The notes: generated by a model from the letters alone, not told the origin. A stretch of 64,000 nt of DNA from Saccharum officinarum (GCA_020631735.1 CM036231.1:2383831-2447830); one strand, 5' to 3'; shown: positions 1 to 11,867, counted from the first letter of the stretch. Numbers and translations are program-made.

Positions 1-1
1 T

Positions 2-1375
2 GATAATGTCACAAGTGATGCAAGCAATGATTCTACTTCATGCACACTTGATGGTGAAGATGATGGCTATGAGAGTGATGCCTCAACAAGCTCATCAATA
101 TCATCACATGGTGACACTAAGGTATCTATTGGTGGTTTTATTGTTGATTGTGATGGTCCAAATTTTGAGCTTCTATATAAACTCTCAAAGGCCCTAAGAA
201 ATGAGATGGCAAAAACAAGTAAATTGAAAAATGAAAACTCATTTCTAAAAACCACATGTGAACAACAAAAGCATCTACTTTATGTTACTACTTGTTCACA
301 TGAGGAGCTAAAATTGGCTCATGAGGAACTTAGTGTTGCTCATGATAATTTGGCACAAGAACATGCTTTACTTACTAATAAGCTCTCTAATGAAGAACCC
401 AAAACTAGTGAGAGCTCATCTTTTGGGTCAAATGATCAATCACATATTACTAACCCTTGTGATGTAGGCAAGAAGCATGTATCCACCTCTTGTGATGATT
501 TATTATATATGCCATGTTCTTCACAATTAGATGCTTGTTCTACTTCTATGTCTTGTGAGACTAACCTTTTGAAGGAGAACAATGAGCTCAAAAGTGAAGT
601 GAAGAATTTGAGCAACAAGTTGGAGAGGTGCTACAACTCTAAAATCGCCATTGAGCATATCATGAACAATCAAAGAAGATATGGTGATAAGAGTGATATT
701 GGCTACAACAAGAACAAGGGCAAGATTATGAAGAAGCAAGATGCAAAGAAGCTATCCCAACTCATGTGCTACCAATGCCATGAAGTAGGACATATTGCCA
801 AGTGTTGCCCTACCAAGAAGTCTCAAGTTGAGCCAAAAGCAAAGCCCCAAGCTAAAGTCAAGATCATTCATGAAGATGTTAGTGACTTGATGATAAAGAA
901 GAAGAAAACAAGAAGGGGTGGAAGAACAAGACATCCAATGCAAATTCAAGATGTCAAGATGATGAGCAAGAATCAAGATGAGAAGAAAGTACATGCTCAC
1001 ATCAAGTGCTTCAAATGTGGAGATATGGGACACTTCGCCTCGGAGTGTCCTACCAAGCTTGAAAAGAAGATTCAAGCAACTCGTGAGAGGCAAGGCAATG
1101 AGGAGCAACATATGAGCAAGGAAGAAAAGGCTCAATCTAAGAGAAGTTGCTACTCATGCCGGGAAAGGGGACACATGGCACATTCATGTCCCCTATGTAA
1201 CACTTCTAAGCATATTTCAATTGATGATACTAATGTGCTTAGAAAGGATGTAAATGGTACCTCTATTGTTGCTATTGCAAAACATCCCGCTATTCATACT
1301 AAGGTAATGCCTAAGTATGTTGCACCTAACTTGAGAGGACCTAAACTTGTTTGGGTACCATCAAAGAGTGGATGA
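2..1375 (+). CDS. Gag-like protein of an LTR retrotransposon (partial, 5' end outside window)
   Basis: The frame is open from base 2 to a TGA at 1373-1375, so about 457 residues are visible and the start lies upstream. An N-terminal acidic, serine-rich part is followed by heptad-like coiled-coil stretches and three CCHC zinc knuckles (CYQC at about 770-810, CFKC at about 1010-1050, CYSC at about 1145-1190), typical of nucleocapsid RNA binding. The end of the protein resembles the linker that precedes protease and integrase in Copia polyproteins of the Maximus/SIRE type, but here it stops. No protease, integrase, reverse transcriptase or RNase H follows before the polypurine tract. It is therefore best read as the gag-only product of a non-autonomous element that would need pol supplied in trans. 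Lineage assignment is inference. Confidence 0.75.
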   Translation, partial: DNVTSDASNDSTSCTLDGEDDGYESDASTSSSISSHGDTKVSIGGFIVDCDGPNFELLYKLSKALRNEMAKTSKLKNENSFLKTTCEQQKHLLYVTTCSHEELKLAHEELSVAHDNLAQEHALLTNKLSNEEPKTSESSSFGSNDQSHITNPCDVGKKHVSTSCDDLLYMPCSSQLDACSTSMSCETNLLKENNELKSEVKNLSNKLERCYNSKIAIEHIMNNQRRYGDKSDIGYNKNKGKIMKKQDAKKLSQLMCYQCHEVGHIAKCCPTKKSQVEPKAKPQAKVKIIHEDVSDLMIKKKKTRRGGRTRHPMQIQDVKMMSKNQDEKKVHAHIKCFKCGDMGHFASECPTKLEKKIQATRERQGNEEQHMSKEEKAQSKRSCYSCRERGHMAHSCPLCNTSKHISIDDTNVLRKDVNGTSIVAIAKHPAIHTKVMPKYVAPNLRGPKLVWVPSKSG

Positions 1376-4300
1376 TTGTTTATAGGTACCATCAGCATTG
1401 GAGGCTTGATTCAATTGGTTTCATTTTGTTCATCATATATTGAGTCAAGTTATGAAGCTCAATGCATATCCAATCCCAATGCCAAGTCAAAATAAGTGAA
1501 GTTCAAGTGCTACAACATACAAGTGCAATGTTAAAAATTATGGTGATTTATTGGATATATTTGATGGCTTGCAAATATTCAAGTTGAAAGCTTGCTATTG
1601 GATGATCATGAGCTAACCAAGGTATATCACTTGTTGATCATTTCATTTGGGTGCATATGAGTTGATTGAATTGGATATATATGCAATGTTGTTTGCTATG
1701 AGATGATTGAATAGATTAAATGCTTAGCAATCAAGTTTGAATTGATTTGTACTGGATAAATTCATGAGATGACATTTAGTAAGTGGATTGAATTGATATA
1801 TGTCTTGTGAGAGTGTTCAAATAAGTTAATCTCAAGTTTGATTCACATTTGATGAAGAATAGCTCATGTATTGAAATCTGTCCAAAGTTAAAAATCTAAG
1901 CTAGCTGTGATCTTAGCCATGTTTGAGTGATCAAATCTATTTGGATTAGCTTGAAATTTGGTATACGTGCTCTAGGCTTATGATATGATATGCTGTACAA
2001 ATTTCATAAGAATTGGATAAGAGATGCTTCGATTTTGGAGTGGATCTTGTCAGCTATAGTGCAGCAGTTTTCAACATGTAGCAGTGGTGAAAGATTTGAA
2101 ATCTGGTAGCAATCTAGATGTCAAATGAATCTCAAATTTTTACAGCTGCTAGATGACTTAGTTAAGCACATCTCCACCAAATTTTATGGCATTTGGATCT
2201 GTACATTGGGAGATATGAATTATTCTTTAAAGGGTACAGAATCTGCCAGAAAAGTGACAATCATTGGATTAATCTAGAGTCACTTTGATTGAAAGGTCCT
2301 CAAGTTGGAAACATGTTTACAAGTGGTTGAGGTACCTAAGTTTAGTTTTGGATTGATCTAGAAGCACGACGAGCAATTATTGCAAGACTTTTGTATTGTG
2401 AAATGTACTTGGTGTACTTATTTGGTACTCAATTTGAAGATCAAGATCAAACTTGAGATGAAGATGAAGTTTAAGTTCTAGTGATGATTGGAGATCATTT
2501 GGTAGAAAGAAAAGAACTTAAACATGTAGAAAGAGTTGGACTCAAATGTAGATTCAAGGATTATTCATCAAGATTGAGTTCATCATTTGGATCAATCAAA
2601 CTATATCATTGTCAAGTAAGTATCAAGAGTGGTTCTTTGGAGAAAGGTCACTTCTCTCTAGTGAGGGGCTTGCCGCCGTGTGTAGGTGAAACCAAGTTTG
2701 GGACTTGGAAGGCTAACATGGAAGTGGTGATCCGAGAAACTTGTGATGCTTAGTTGAAGCAATCAAAAGGGTTGATCAAGAAAAACAAGCAACACCCAAA
2801 AGAGAGCTAGTCATATATTTCAAGTGGTATTCTAAGTAGTTCTCTTGTGCAAGCATTGATCAAAAAGATGAAGCAAGCCAACCACAACTCAAGAGATAGT
2901 GCACTTGATCATAAGTGGTTTTCATTTCATATGGGGTGAAGAATGGATTTATCTATGATGATTGGTCTTCACCAAGCTTATAAATTGGACTTCACATTGC
3001 TATTGGAGTAATGAATTGGAATCTATGTGACTATCCTCTACTCCAACATAGCAAAGGTATCATTGCAATGTGCATGATCATTTCATCTCTTACTAGTATG
3101 CGATTAGTGCATATAGTACATGCTTACTAGGATCATGCATAACAAATGAAATATTTAAATTCATAGCCTACCACTATTGCTTGAATTATTTAAATGATCT
3201 AGTGGTATTTGTATGAATTTGTTCATGAGCTAGTGAACCCAAGTACTTGATCTAGTTTGGATTGCTAACAAGTGACAAGTACAACATTGGCAAGATAACC
3301 CTTAACATAAGGTGTGAAGAAGCTTGTCATTGGATCAAACCGGACTTGGAATCTTAGGCAAATCAACATAGTTCAAGTCATACAAGAAGCTCATGACAAT
3401 GATAAGAGTACAAGCACAAGACAACAATGAAAATGGATATCTAGTTTGTTTCAAGTGGTATCTAGACTCAAATTGATCTTCCAAGTGGTATTCACTAGTG
3501 GTGTCTAGATCATGATCTACAAATGATATCTTATAAGTGGTACTCATGAAGATAGCAAATGTTCAAGAAGTGAATATTATTACCAAATCCTTCAAAGTGG
3601 ATCCATACTAGAAAATTCTTTCAAATGATATCACATTCCTACTTATGGTATCTTCACGTGGTATCATTCATGCAAGACGATAGTTTCACAAGTGATCCTC
3701 AACTTTAAGTGATCAAATCAAGAAATGCTACCCTCATCTTCAAGTGGTATCTCAAGTGAATGACACATGCTATGACATAGGGGGAGGAGCCCCACCGATT
3801 GGTATCAAGGTCAAAGATCCTATGTGGTATCTCAAGAGCAACCATAAAGTTTGTCATTCCAACATATGTGGTAATGTCCATAAAAAATGCAAGATTTAAG
3901 TCTCAACCATCTACCCCAATGCTAGTCTTTGCATCAATCAGAAGCACACCCTTTATAGAAATTGATGACAAAGGGGAGAAGTTGGAACAAAGATATGTCA
4001 ATGTACCGGGAGAGATTGACTTGGGGAGAGATAGATGATATTGGACATGAATATGGACAAAGAGGGAGCAATCAAAATTCTTGGACAAAGAAAGTACACA
4101 AGTAGGGGGAGCAAGCTCATGAACTTTGATTGATTACATTTGATATGTGCATAATTCATGTGCTTGCTTGCATTGCATAAAGTTCTTAAATTCAATATGC
4201 ATGCTTGTGTGGTGTATGCTAGTTATAGAACTTGAATGATGATTTGATAACTAGCATGCATAGGATGTTAGCTAGACTTGTGATTATCATGCAAAAACTA

Positions 4301-4675
4301 GAACCATGCTTATAATGTTGATCTCACAGGGTTTCTAGTATTTTTGATGTCTAGCTACTCATGATGCTAAGGATGATGGTAAACTTGTGATTTTCAAATG
4401 ATATCGAGCTATCAAATGGTATCGAACTACAAAGGTTTATTCTATACACCTTAGCATCACTTAGTAGTGCTAACCCTCCCACAAATTTCATATTTATGCA
4501 TATGTGCAAGCTTGAAACCAAACCATTTGAGCACATATGTAGGGAGAGTTATCACTACCAAGTCGGAATTTATGGTGCTTATCCAAATCCTAACATAGAG
4601 CTTAAATGTTGGATAAGTGGCATAAAGTCCAAAAGAACTTAATTTCCATATCTTTGTAGAGTTGTCATCAATTAC
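1376..4675 (+). other. Non-coding interior of the gag-only retrotransposon
   Basis: There is no credible coding region here; ORFs are short and AT-rich. The segment lies between the gag stop and the polypurine tract. The motif AAGTGGTATCT and close variants recur (near 2823, 3451, 3482, 3530, 3655, 3740 and 3822), giving a loose repeat structure in the 3' half. Confidence 0.6.
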
Positions 4676-4689
4676 CAAAAAGGGGGAGA
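4676..4689 (+). promoter_or_regulatory. Polypurine tract
   Basis: An A-rich then G-rich purine run (AAAAAGGGGGAGA) lies immediately before the TG that opens the LTR at 4691. This is the expected plus-strand primer site for reverse transcription and fixes the element's orientation as plus. Confidence 0.8.
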
Positions 4690-5592
4690 TTGAAAGGTCC
4701 TTATTTGGTTTTGGTAATTGAGTGACAACTTAGGTGGACTAATATGTGGTTATGTGAGATACACAGGAGATTAGTCCACAGGTGATGGTGTCATGAAGGA
4801 GCCTATTGCACATGAGACATGACATGGAGTCATGTGACCAAGGTGGAGAAGATCAAGATGAGGATTGGCTTGATGGACCGGTTGCTAGAGTGAAGGGCAA
4901 GTTGTGTGATGGCTTGGCGCCGAAGGACCAAGGCAACGGTGAAGAGCAAGTGAGGTCAAGATCGATGAACCAATACGGTCACATGATGATATGAAGTGGA
5001 TCATATCATTTGGTGATTGGTTGGTGCATGTGTTGCATCAACATCGGAGGAGATGGAGTGGAATGTGCAAGGCAAAGGTATAACCTAGGGCATTTCCATT
5101 TTACCGGTCATAGATGTGTAGAGAAGTTGATGACCGGATTTAGAATAGATGGCCGTACTATCAAGAGAGGCAAACTTGTTTGCATATCGGTCATCTAGTG
5201 TCACTTGAGCGATCTAACTTTGCATACGTGTTAGGATCGAGTGGCGAGGCAAGTTGAGTGCCTAACCCTTTGAAAATGATTGTGAAAATACTAACACACA
5301 TGCACATGGTGTTTTACACATGATGGTGTTGGCACATTTGCAAAGGAGAAGGTGTTGGAGTTGGTGTTGATCAACTTGGAGAAGAGAGAAATGTTTTTCG
5401 GTGTTCTTTGGACACTAGGATGGCTCTTAGAGTGGAATACTGCTTTGATCCATTGTGAATTGGATCAAGTGCTTTAGTGGGTTGTGTAGCCCTCTGAGTA
5501 AGCTTTCCAAAATGTCCAAGATCATTGAAATCGGAGTTCGGAGCTAAGAGATATCGCCGTTTTACCGAAGGGTGGTCTGTGACCGGACTCGT

Positions 5593-5901
5593 GACCACCA
5601 CGTCCGGTCAGTTTCGACCACCGCGTCCGGTCAGCTGTGACCACCGCGTCCGGTCAGTGTTTTTCGTGGGTGAAAATGACCGGACGCTGCAGCGAGTCCG
5701 GTCAGTGATGACCGGACGCGTCCGGTCACTTCGGGAGCTTGCTGGAACCTCTCTGTTCGCTGTTTCGCTGCGACCACCGCGTCCGGTCCCATTAGTGACC
5801 ACCGTATCCGGTCAAAACAAGTTTGTACGCGCGAAAACTAGCCGTTGGAGCACGCTACTGACCACCGCGTCCGGTCAGTTTTGACCACCGCGTCCGGTCA
5901 T
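5593..5901 (+). repeat. 23-bp spaced CCGGTCA repeats in U3
   Basis: Seven copies of a 19-base motif, GACCACCGCGTCCGGTCAG and variants, start at 5593, 5616, 5639, 5772, 5797, 5860 and 5883. Several are spaced by exactly 23 bp. A perfect 20-base palindrome (5709-5728, centred on ACCGGACGCGTCCGGT) lies among them. The array ends about 50 bp before the TATA box, so it may act as an enhancer; that role is inferred. Confidence 0.75.
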
Positions 5902-5950
5902 CCCGAAAAGGACCCAGTGAAGGGGTAACGACTCTATTTGACCGTGGGGT

Positions 5951-5958
5951 TATAAATA
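5951..5958 (+). promoter_or_regulatory. LTR TATA box
   Basis: TATAAATA follows a GC-rich U3 and lies about 1.26 kb into the LTR. It is the only strong TATA element near the repeat array, so the U3/R boundary is probably about 30 bp downstream. Confidence 0.6.
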
Positions 5959-7030
5959 GATGCCTTGGCCAGCCTTGGCCGGTAGCTGAGCACACTTTAG
6001 CCTTGGTGGCTTATGTGGTAGTGCTAGGGAGCCCTCTAACTCACTAATGCTTGATAGTGTTCATCGGATCGAGTGAGAGAGCGATTCTAGTGCGATTGCA
6101 TCGTGAGGTTGCATCGAGTGGCACTAGGTGATCGTGTTGCAAGCCGGTGGTGCTTGTTACTCTTGGAGGTTGCCACCTCCTAGACGGCTTGGTGGCTTGT
6201 GGCTCCGTTGAAGCTCGCAAGAAGATTGTGCGAGGCTCCGGAGAAGCCTTGTGAGGGGGATTGTGCTCACCCCGCGGGGATCGCGAAGAGCAACTCTAGT
6301 TGAGCGTGTCATTGAGCTATCACACTTGATGGTGGGTTCTTGCGGCGCCTTTTGAGAGGCTCGGTGTGTGACCGATTAGCCGCCGAACCACGAAGTGTTG
6401 GTCGACACAACGGAGACGTAGCTTGGTGGCAACCAAGTGAACCTCGGGAGAAAATCACCGTGTCAACATTGTCTACTCTTCTCGGTGATTTGCCCTCGTG
6501 CAACACAAGCTTGTATTTACTTTCATATATACTTGTGCTTGTGTAGTTGCTCTCGTAACTAGTTTGCTTGTATAGTTTGCTAGTTGTCTTCTTGCTTGTG
6601 TAGCTAGAAGCTTTCCTTTACGTGACTAATTTGGTTTGTGTAACCTTGTTAGTCACATTGCTTAGTTTGTGTAGCTAAGTGTTTTGCGCTCTCTAATTTG
6701 GTATTAGTTGCCTTGTTATTGAGCTTTGCTAGCGAGCTTAGGCTTTGTGCTTTTGCTTCACTAGTTGTGTAGGAGCTCCCTCGCTTGGCAAAGTACTAGT
6801 GCATAGGTTTGTGTGACCTTGCTCTAGAATTAATTAGGTGAGCTCTTGGTAAGCTTAGCACCTTAGTTGCTTAATTAGGATCTTTGCAAGGTGCTAGAGA
6901 ACTTAGATAGAGGGGTGTAGTCTTGGCTAGACCGATAAGTTTAATTCCGCATTTGTTTTGGTTAGACTACGCGTTTAAGTTTTAGAAAGGACTATTCACC
7001 CCCTCTCTAGTCCGTCATCTCGACCCTTCA

Positions 7031-9420
7031 GCCGGGCTTCAAGTCCGGCCACTTGCTCACCGCCGTTGCTTCAAGTCCGTATCAGTACCAGCAAACTGAG
7101 TTAGATAACAAGGATGCTCTAATAAGCACTACCTCTAGCTAGTCTTGCAAGCCTAGGGTGAACAACTACACAACCTAGTGTTCAAAGTAAATCAACTACG
7201 CCTATGTCACTTGGCAGGCAAAGCTATCTAACAAAACACCCTAGAAGCATAAGTGTAAAGAGCAAGTATAGAACGATCAAACAACAAAAGGATGATACAA
7301 GATATATCGCCATGGCTTAGTGGCTTGCCGGCCACCTACGTCTATGTTGAGGTGAGTCCAAGGATCACCACTCCTCTAAAAGCTCAATGATCGGGTGAGG
7401 AAATAGGAAAAACTTACTTTACGCGACAAGACTATGATGTTCATGGAAGTAGAACCACCATAAGAGCTATGACATAACTGGCAAAGAGCTTACTTTTATA
7501 ATGCAGAGCTCCAAAAGAAAAGAAATGGGAAAGAGAGTCTGAATGGGCCCCAAAGCAAGTGAAAATGGGGTGGAGTTTGGTCGAGGACAAAAGAGCCACT
7601 CATATTGGTGCAGTGTGGTCAATGACATGTTGAACCCGCCATTTATATAAAAGGTAGTAGTAGCAAGCGACCATGGGTAGTCACTCGAGGATGGTGAGTT
7701 GATGTAACTTCAATGTTCTTAATATTTACAAACAGTTAAAAAGAAAGCAATATTATGTTCATTTATCCACGAAGTTGGGACAGACCTTTAGCCTGCTTCA
7801 TATTTTACTTTCCAAAAAAGATGTACGGATCTGTCACGAACCTACCACAATGTTCTCCTATTCAGAGTGTGCATGTAGGTATATATTTAATCAGAGATTT
7901 GGTCCTCATTATTGCTATAACATTGTCTGGAATCTTCATGATTTCATTTTATGTTTTCAGTCTTTGGATGCTTAATCAAGGCATACAACCTGATCTTTTT
8001 GAAGTTTTTGGCTGTAAATTGATCTCTATTCGGTGTTTTTGTTTTTTACTACATTATAGGCTCTCATAATATAGGTCAACCTTTTAGCAAGGAGCCTTAT
8101 TTACTGCTTCCAAGTATATTGTCATGCCATCACTACCTGGCAGGCATACTAACTGGGGTCTTCTCAGCAAAGAAATAAATAAAAATAGGTGTGATATTGA
8201 CAATAATATGTCCTAAACATAGCCAGGTTGTTGTGGTCTTTTCGTTTTTTAATTTCTAATTTCTAATTTCTAATTTCTACTTCCTTTGCTTACACTCTAC
8301 ACTGGCCCTTTCTTTGCTAAAACATGTACTGTGCATTGTTGTCTTGATTATTTATTCAGTTTCGTATTATGCTATTTGACATGATATTTCAAAAACTGGT
8401 AGGTTTACATATTTTTTTCGTTTCAAATGTTGATGGGTAGCTCATGAGGGGATTCATTTCTTGCCTACCCCAAGTTGTTTAGGCCTAAAAGGCTTTCACA
8501 CTTGATTTTTTTTTACTGTTTAAGGTCTTCTTTTCCCTTCTATGACCTGGCGAGTATTAGCAATTCTAGTAAAGTTTGGCCACAAATGAACTTATAGAGT
8601 ATAAAACATACTTTTTTCCTTCTTCTTTAGTCCCTTTTCTTGATTATCCATAATTTTCTATGCAGTAATGCAATTTACTCCAAATCTTCATGTATACTAA
8701 TGTTCTTTTCCTTTCATTATGTCCATTTTCCTCCCTGCTTATATCACTGCTAGGGTGCATTAGCTGTACTCAAGTGCCACCCCCCATCACCTGCCTCCTC
8801 CTTCCCCACGCGTGCACCTCCCTCGACCGCCATCAAGGTCCCGAAGATGATGAAGAGGATCCAATCTTACCACTTCGCCAAAACTAGTGTAGGTCAGTTA
8901 CAACAATTTTCTACTCCTGCTATCTATGACCTGTATGCCTGCAGCTACCACCAAGGAGTATCGCTTGGATGCTTCTGCCAAGGGTCTTTCCTTTGTAAAT
9001 TACACGGGCTTTTAGATAAAATTACGCACACTAATTAGAACTTTATTTAACTTATGGACTCTTCAGTGCTTCTAAAAACATTGTATATATCTAAATTACC
9101 ATAATATCTATGCTTTGCTACCTAAGACAAATGTTCATTACCTGACACGATGAACCAATCTTATAAAAGCCTTTTTAGCTTATTTTATTTCACTTTGCTT
9201 CTCTTTCCTATCACACTCGCAGTATGTACCTTGCTGTTTCTGTCCCTGATCAAAACTACCGCTCCCGATTGTAATAAATTGCTTAAAATGCCATTTTTAG
9301 TTCAAATGAAATTTTGCTTCATGCACCTCTATTGATCCCAATACCATTGTTACATCAATATTGAATAGAGTGAATTCAAAAATGTTCTCCACTGTTTACG
9401 GTACCACTTTTAAGTTCAGA
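7031..9420. other. Gene-free, transposon-derived region
   Basis: I see no supported gene. The first 600 bp look like old transposon sequence. A heptad microsatellite (TAATTTC repeated) lies near 8251-8279. Around 8770-8890 there is a short GC-rich, exon-like patch in otherwise AT-rich DNA that could be a captured gene fragment, but no family could be named. Confidence 0.4.
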
Positions 9421-9429
9421 TGTTCTAAC

Positions 9430-9473
9430 TTAGCCAGCCCACAGCGAAGCGCGGGGTGGCCTATAATAACTAG
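9430..9473 (+). mobile_element. Possible Helitron 3' terminus
   Basis: The sequence around CCCACAGCGAAGCGCGGG (9438-9455) forms the short GC-rich hairpin typical of grass Helitron 3' ends, and a CTAG lies at 9470-9473 about a dozen bases downstream, matching the CTRR rule. The base after CTAG is G, whereas Helitrons normally abut a T, and no 5' TC end was found. Confidence 0.4.
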
Positions 9474-9492
9474 GTCAAATCATTCTGATAAT

Positions 9493-10143
9493 CCTTGCGA
9501 AGACTATTAAAATCTTGGGCTCCGGCCAAATGCAAAAATTTTCTTTGGTTAGCTACCAGAAACAGATGTTGGACATCGGACACACTTGCTAAGAGAGGAT
9601 TGCCTCATCTGCATAAGTGTCCGCTTTGTGATCAAGAAGATGAGACAATTCAACACCTCCTAACATCTTGTGTGGTGGCTAGACACAGTCCCCCGACAAC
9701 ATGAGCATAGTTTCATTGATTGGTGGCATAAAACAATTAGAAGAGTATCGTAGGAGCACAGAAAAGGAGTGAATTCTCTGATCATGTTGGGTGCTTGGGT
9801 TATTTGGAAGCATAGGAATGCTTGTGTGTTTGAGGGTGTCTCTCCTTCAGTTAACTCAATCCAACGTGAGCTGAGTGATGAGCACAGCCTTTGGTGTTTC
9901 GCTGGGCCCAAGAAGTTGCAGAACCTAGGTCTTAGTTAGCTTTGGTCTTAGCAGCACACTCCGAGGTAGCTTTGGTCTTGACTGGTGATGCTGTTTTTTT
10001 TCCTTTCCTTTAGACTAGCGCCAGTGTGATGTAAACCCACCCCATCATACCTGATCCCCATATGAGTGGGTTGATGTACGGGGATCATTTTTTCTGTCTC
10101 TATAATACAAAGAAGCGCAGGTCTCTTGCATTTTTGAAAAAAA
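9493..10143 (+). mobile_element. 5'-truncated LINE (L1 clade) with target-site duplication
   Basis: Only the C-terminal end of ORF2 and the 3' UTR remain. 9495-9700 encodes a zf-RVT domain (SWAPAKCKNFLWLA..., CPLCDQEDE, QHLL.SC). After frameshifts, 9770-9938 continues the typical C-terminus. The 3' UTR ends in a short A run (10136-10143). AAATCATT-initiated 16-bp repeats flank it at 9477-9492 and 10141-10156 with three mismatches, consistent with an aged target-site duplication. The copy is dead. Confidence 0.8.
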
Positions 10144-10270
10144 TCATTTCAATAATACCAACAAGAACTAATAAGCACCTAGAATATGAGCAAAGCTAGA
10201 AGATTCATGAAAAGAAACATACTACCAGGTCATCTCGTGTATTTGTCAGAGTCAGATTCATATATACAAG

Positions 10271-10273
<3 letters not shown>

Positions 10274-10306
<33 letters not shown>

Positions 10307-10313
10307 TGTTGTC
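10274..10313 (+). repeat. Run of 40 cytosines
   Basis: An uninterrupted C40 homopolymer lies between AT-rich flanks. Its exact length in the genome is uncertain because such runs are poorly resolved. It could form i-motif or, on the other strand, G-quadruplex structures. Confidence 0.9.
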
Positions 10314-10822
10314 GCAAGCATACTTGCTGATCTAACAAGAGTTAAGATGATTCTATCTTCTACAAGGCCTTGCATCTAGCTTTTGAAAAGTACCACTCAT
10401 ACCTACTTTTAACAGGAGCTGGATCTAGCGTACAATTTGAGTATACACATCTTTGGCAATTTCTTGTCTATAAAACAGTCAACAATGAAAAGAAATGATG
10501 TATCAGTTAGAATACTAATAGTAACGTTAATTATATATTTCCACTTAGAAATCCAAGTATCTGAGGTTGCATTAGCAGTTTCAACTTTAAAATAAATCAG
10601 TGCACTCATCAGACAAACAAGATCAAATAGATCGTCACATACGCATAGATCACATGTGAAGGTATGTTTATTTAAACAAGATCAAATTTAATCTAATCTA
10701 AAAATCCTAAAAACCAAAAATATAATGTGCCCCATTCCAACCTTTTTTTTGAGGGATGCTCCATTCCAACTTGGAATAAATATATGGGTGTAATAACCAA
10801 AAGGTTTGAATCGACCACATCA
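10314..10822. other. AT-rich intergenic stretch
   Basis: No gene, RNA or clear element was recognised in this segment between the C run and the SINE duplication. Confidence 0.5.
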
Positions 10823-10838
10823 GTCTTGTATCAATTTA

Positions 10839-11204
10839 AAAAAACTCGGCCGGTGGGGGAAAGACCGCCCCACGGCTTTCAAATAAGAAGGAACTCTCAG
10901 TTCCCCGAGCCGAGAAAACCCCCGAACCCTGGCCCCGTCCCGACACTAGGAGCGGACACCGCGGGGACCGTTACCTGGGCCGGTGCCGGGCCGGTGACTT
11001 CCGTTGCCCGTAGGCCGGGTCATCCGTTGCCCAGACTTCCGTTGCCGCAGGCTGGACGGGCCGCACCACTAGTGCTTTGGCACACGGGACCAGCGAGGGG
11101 TTTTTTTAACCCTCAGACCTGAAATTCGCTCCCACCGGGAGTCGAACTCAGGACCTGAGGGGTGCCGCCGGAGTGCTAGACCAACTGATCTACCGTCCTT
11201 TGGC
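10839..11204 (-). mobile_element. tRNA-derived SINE, T-tailed, with perfect 16-bp TSD
   Basis: Read on the minus strand, the element starts at 11204. It carries a box A (TAGATCAGTTGG, 11181-11192) and a box B (GAGTTCGACTCC, 11138-11149) with tRNA-like spacing, and ends in a short T run at 10839. The 16-base sequence GTCTTGTATCAATTTA occurs at 10823-10838 and again at 11205-11220, an exact target-site duplication. At 366 bp it is long for a plant SINE; the 3' body is GC-rich and not tRNA-like. The tRNA-like part is not a functional tRNA gene. Confidence 0.85.
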
Positions 11205-11626
11205 GTCTTGTATCAATTTAGAGCACAGGACAACAGCAACCAACAATGTTAATCGATGTTCAGTATGCAGTTTGTGTTTCCAATGGTTCACAAGAGCTGC
11301 ACTGATGCAGTTCACGTAAGCACCAGCACAATTAGCAGACCTACAAAAGTTTGTGCGCCATAACATCACCATAACTCTGCAATGTCCATTAGCAGGAAAT
11401 GGTATTGGGAAAAGAATGACGAACTGGCAATGTTGATGTCCACAAAACCGCATACTGTCCACACATCCTCACCGTTGAATTCCATGGATTACATCTTTTG
11501 CGGGCAATACATAAAAAGATTACATATGGACTTTTGATAACTGTACTGTGGCAACAACGACAATGAAGACCGCCGTTTGTCATTTTTTTTTGGGGGGAAC
11601 CATTAGCAATGCATACAAGTAACAAC

Positions 11627-11632
11627 TTTATT
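11627..11632 (-). terminator. Probable poly(A) signal of RTF2
   Basis: AATAAA on the minus strand, about 235 nt downstream of the RTF2 stop codon. Position and sequence fit; there is no transcript evidence. Confidence 0.4.
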
Positions 11633-11867
11633 CCAACACAAGCTGCTACACAAGATCAAGTATTAATTGCAGATTGCACACATCATTCATATGATGAATT
11701 TAACGCTGCACTAACAGCCAAAATATGATCAGGGTCGCCAATCAAAGATAAATAACACCGCCAGATAAAGCGACCAACATTAAACTTGTGAGCCATCCAT
11801 GATATGAGTGAGGCAAATCAATACAAGAGGATCACCTCCATGCAATGCAATCGCTCTTGGCATGACA

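Larger units (their letters stand above)
4691..7030 (+). mobile_element. 3' LTR of the gag-only retrotransposon
   Basis: The LTR runs from TGAAAGGTCC at 4691 to CCCTTCA at 7030, giving TG...CA ends and a length of 2,340 bp. It directly follows the polypurine tract. The U3 part holds an array of CCGGTCA-type repeats and a TATA box at 5951. The matching 5' LTR must lie left of the window, so divergence and target duplication cannot be assessed. Confidence 0.8.

Noticed and set aside
5593..5901. CRISPR-like array
   Set aside because: The repeats are in a plant retrotransposon LTR, are only 19 bp long with tiny spacers, and have no cas genes.
8690..9038. Short plus-strand ORFs near a GC-rich patch
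   Set aside because: Could be a captured exon, but no family was recognisable and frames are short.
11138..11204. tRNA gene on the minus strand
   Set aside because: Boxes A and B are present, but the flanks and the duplication show it is the head of a SINE, and no complete cloverleaf is apparent.
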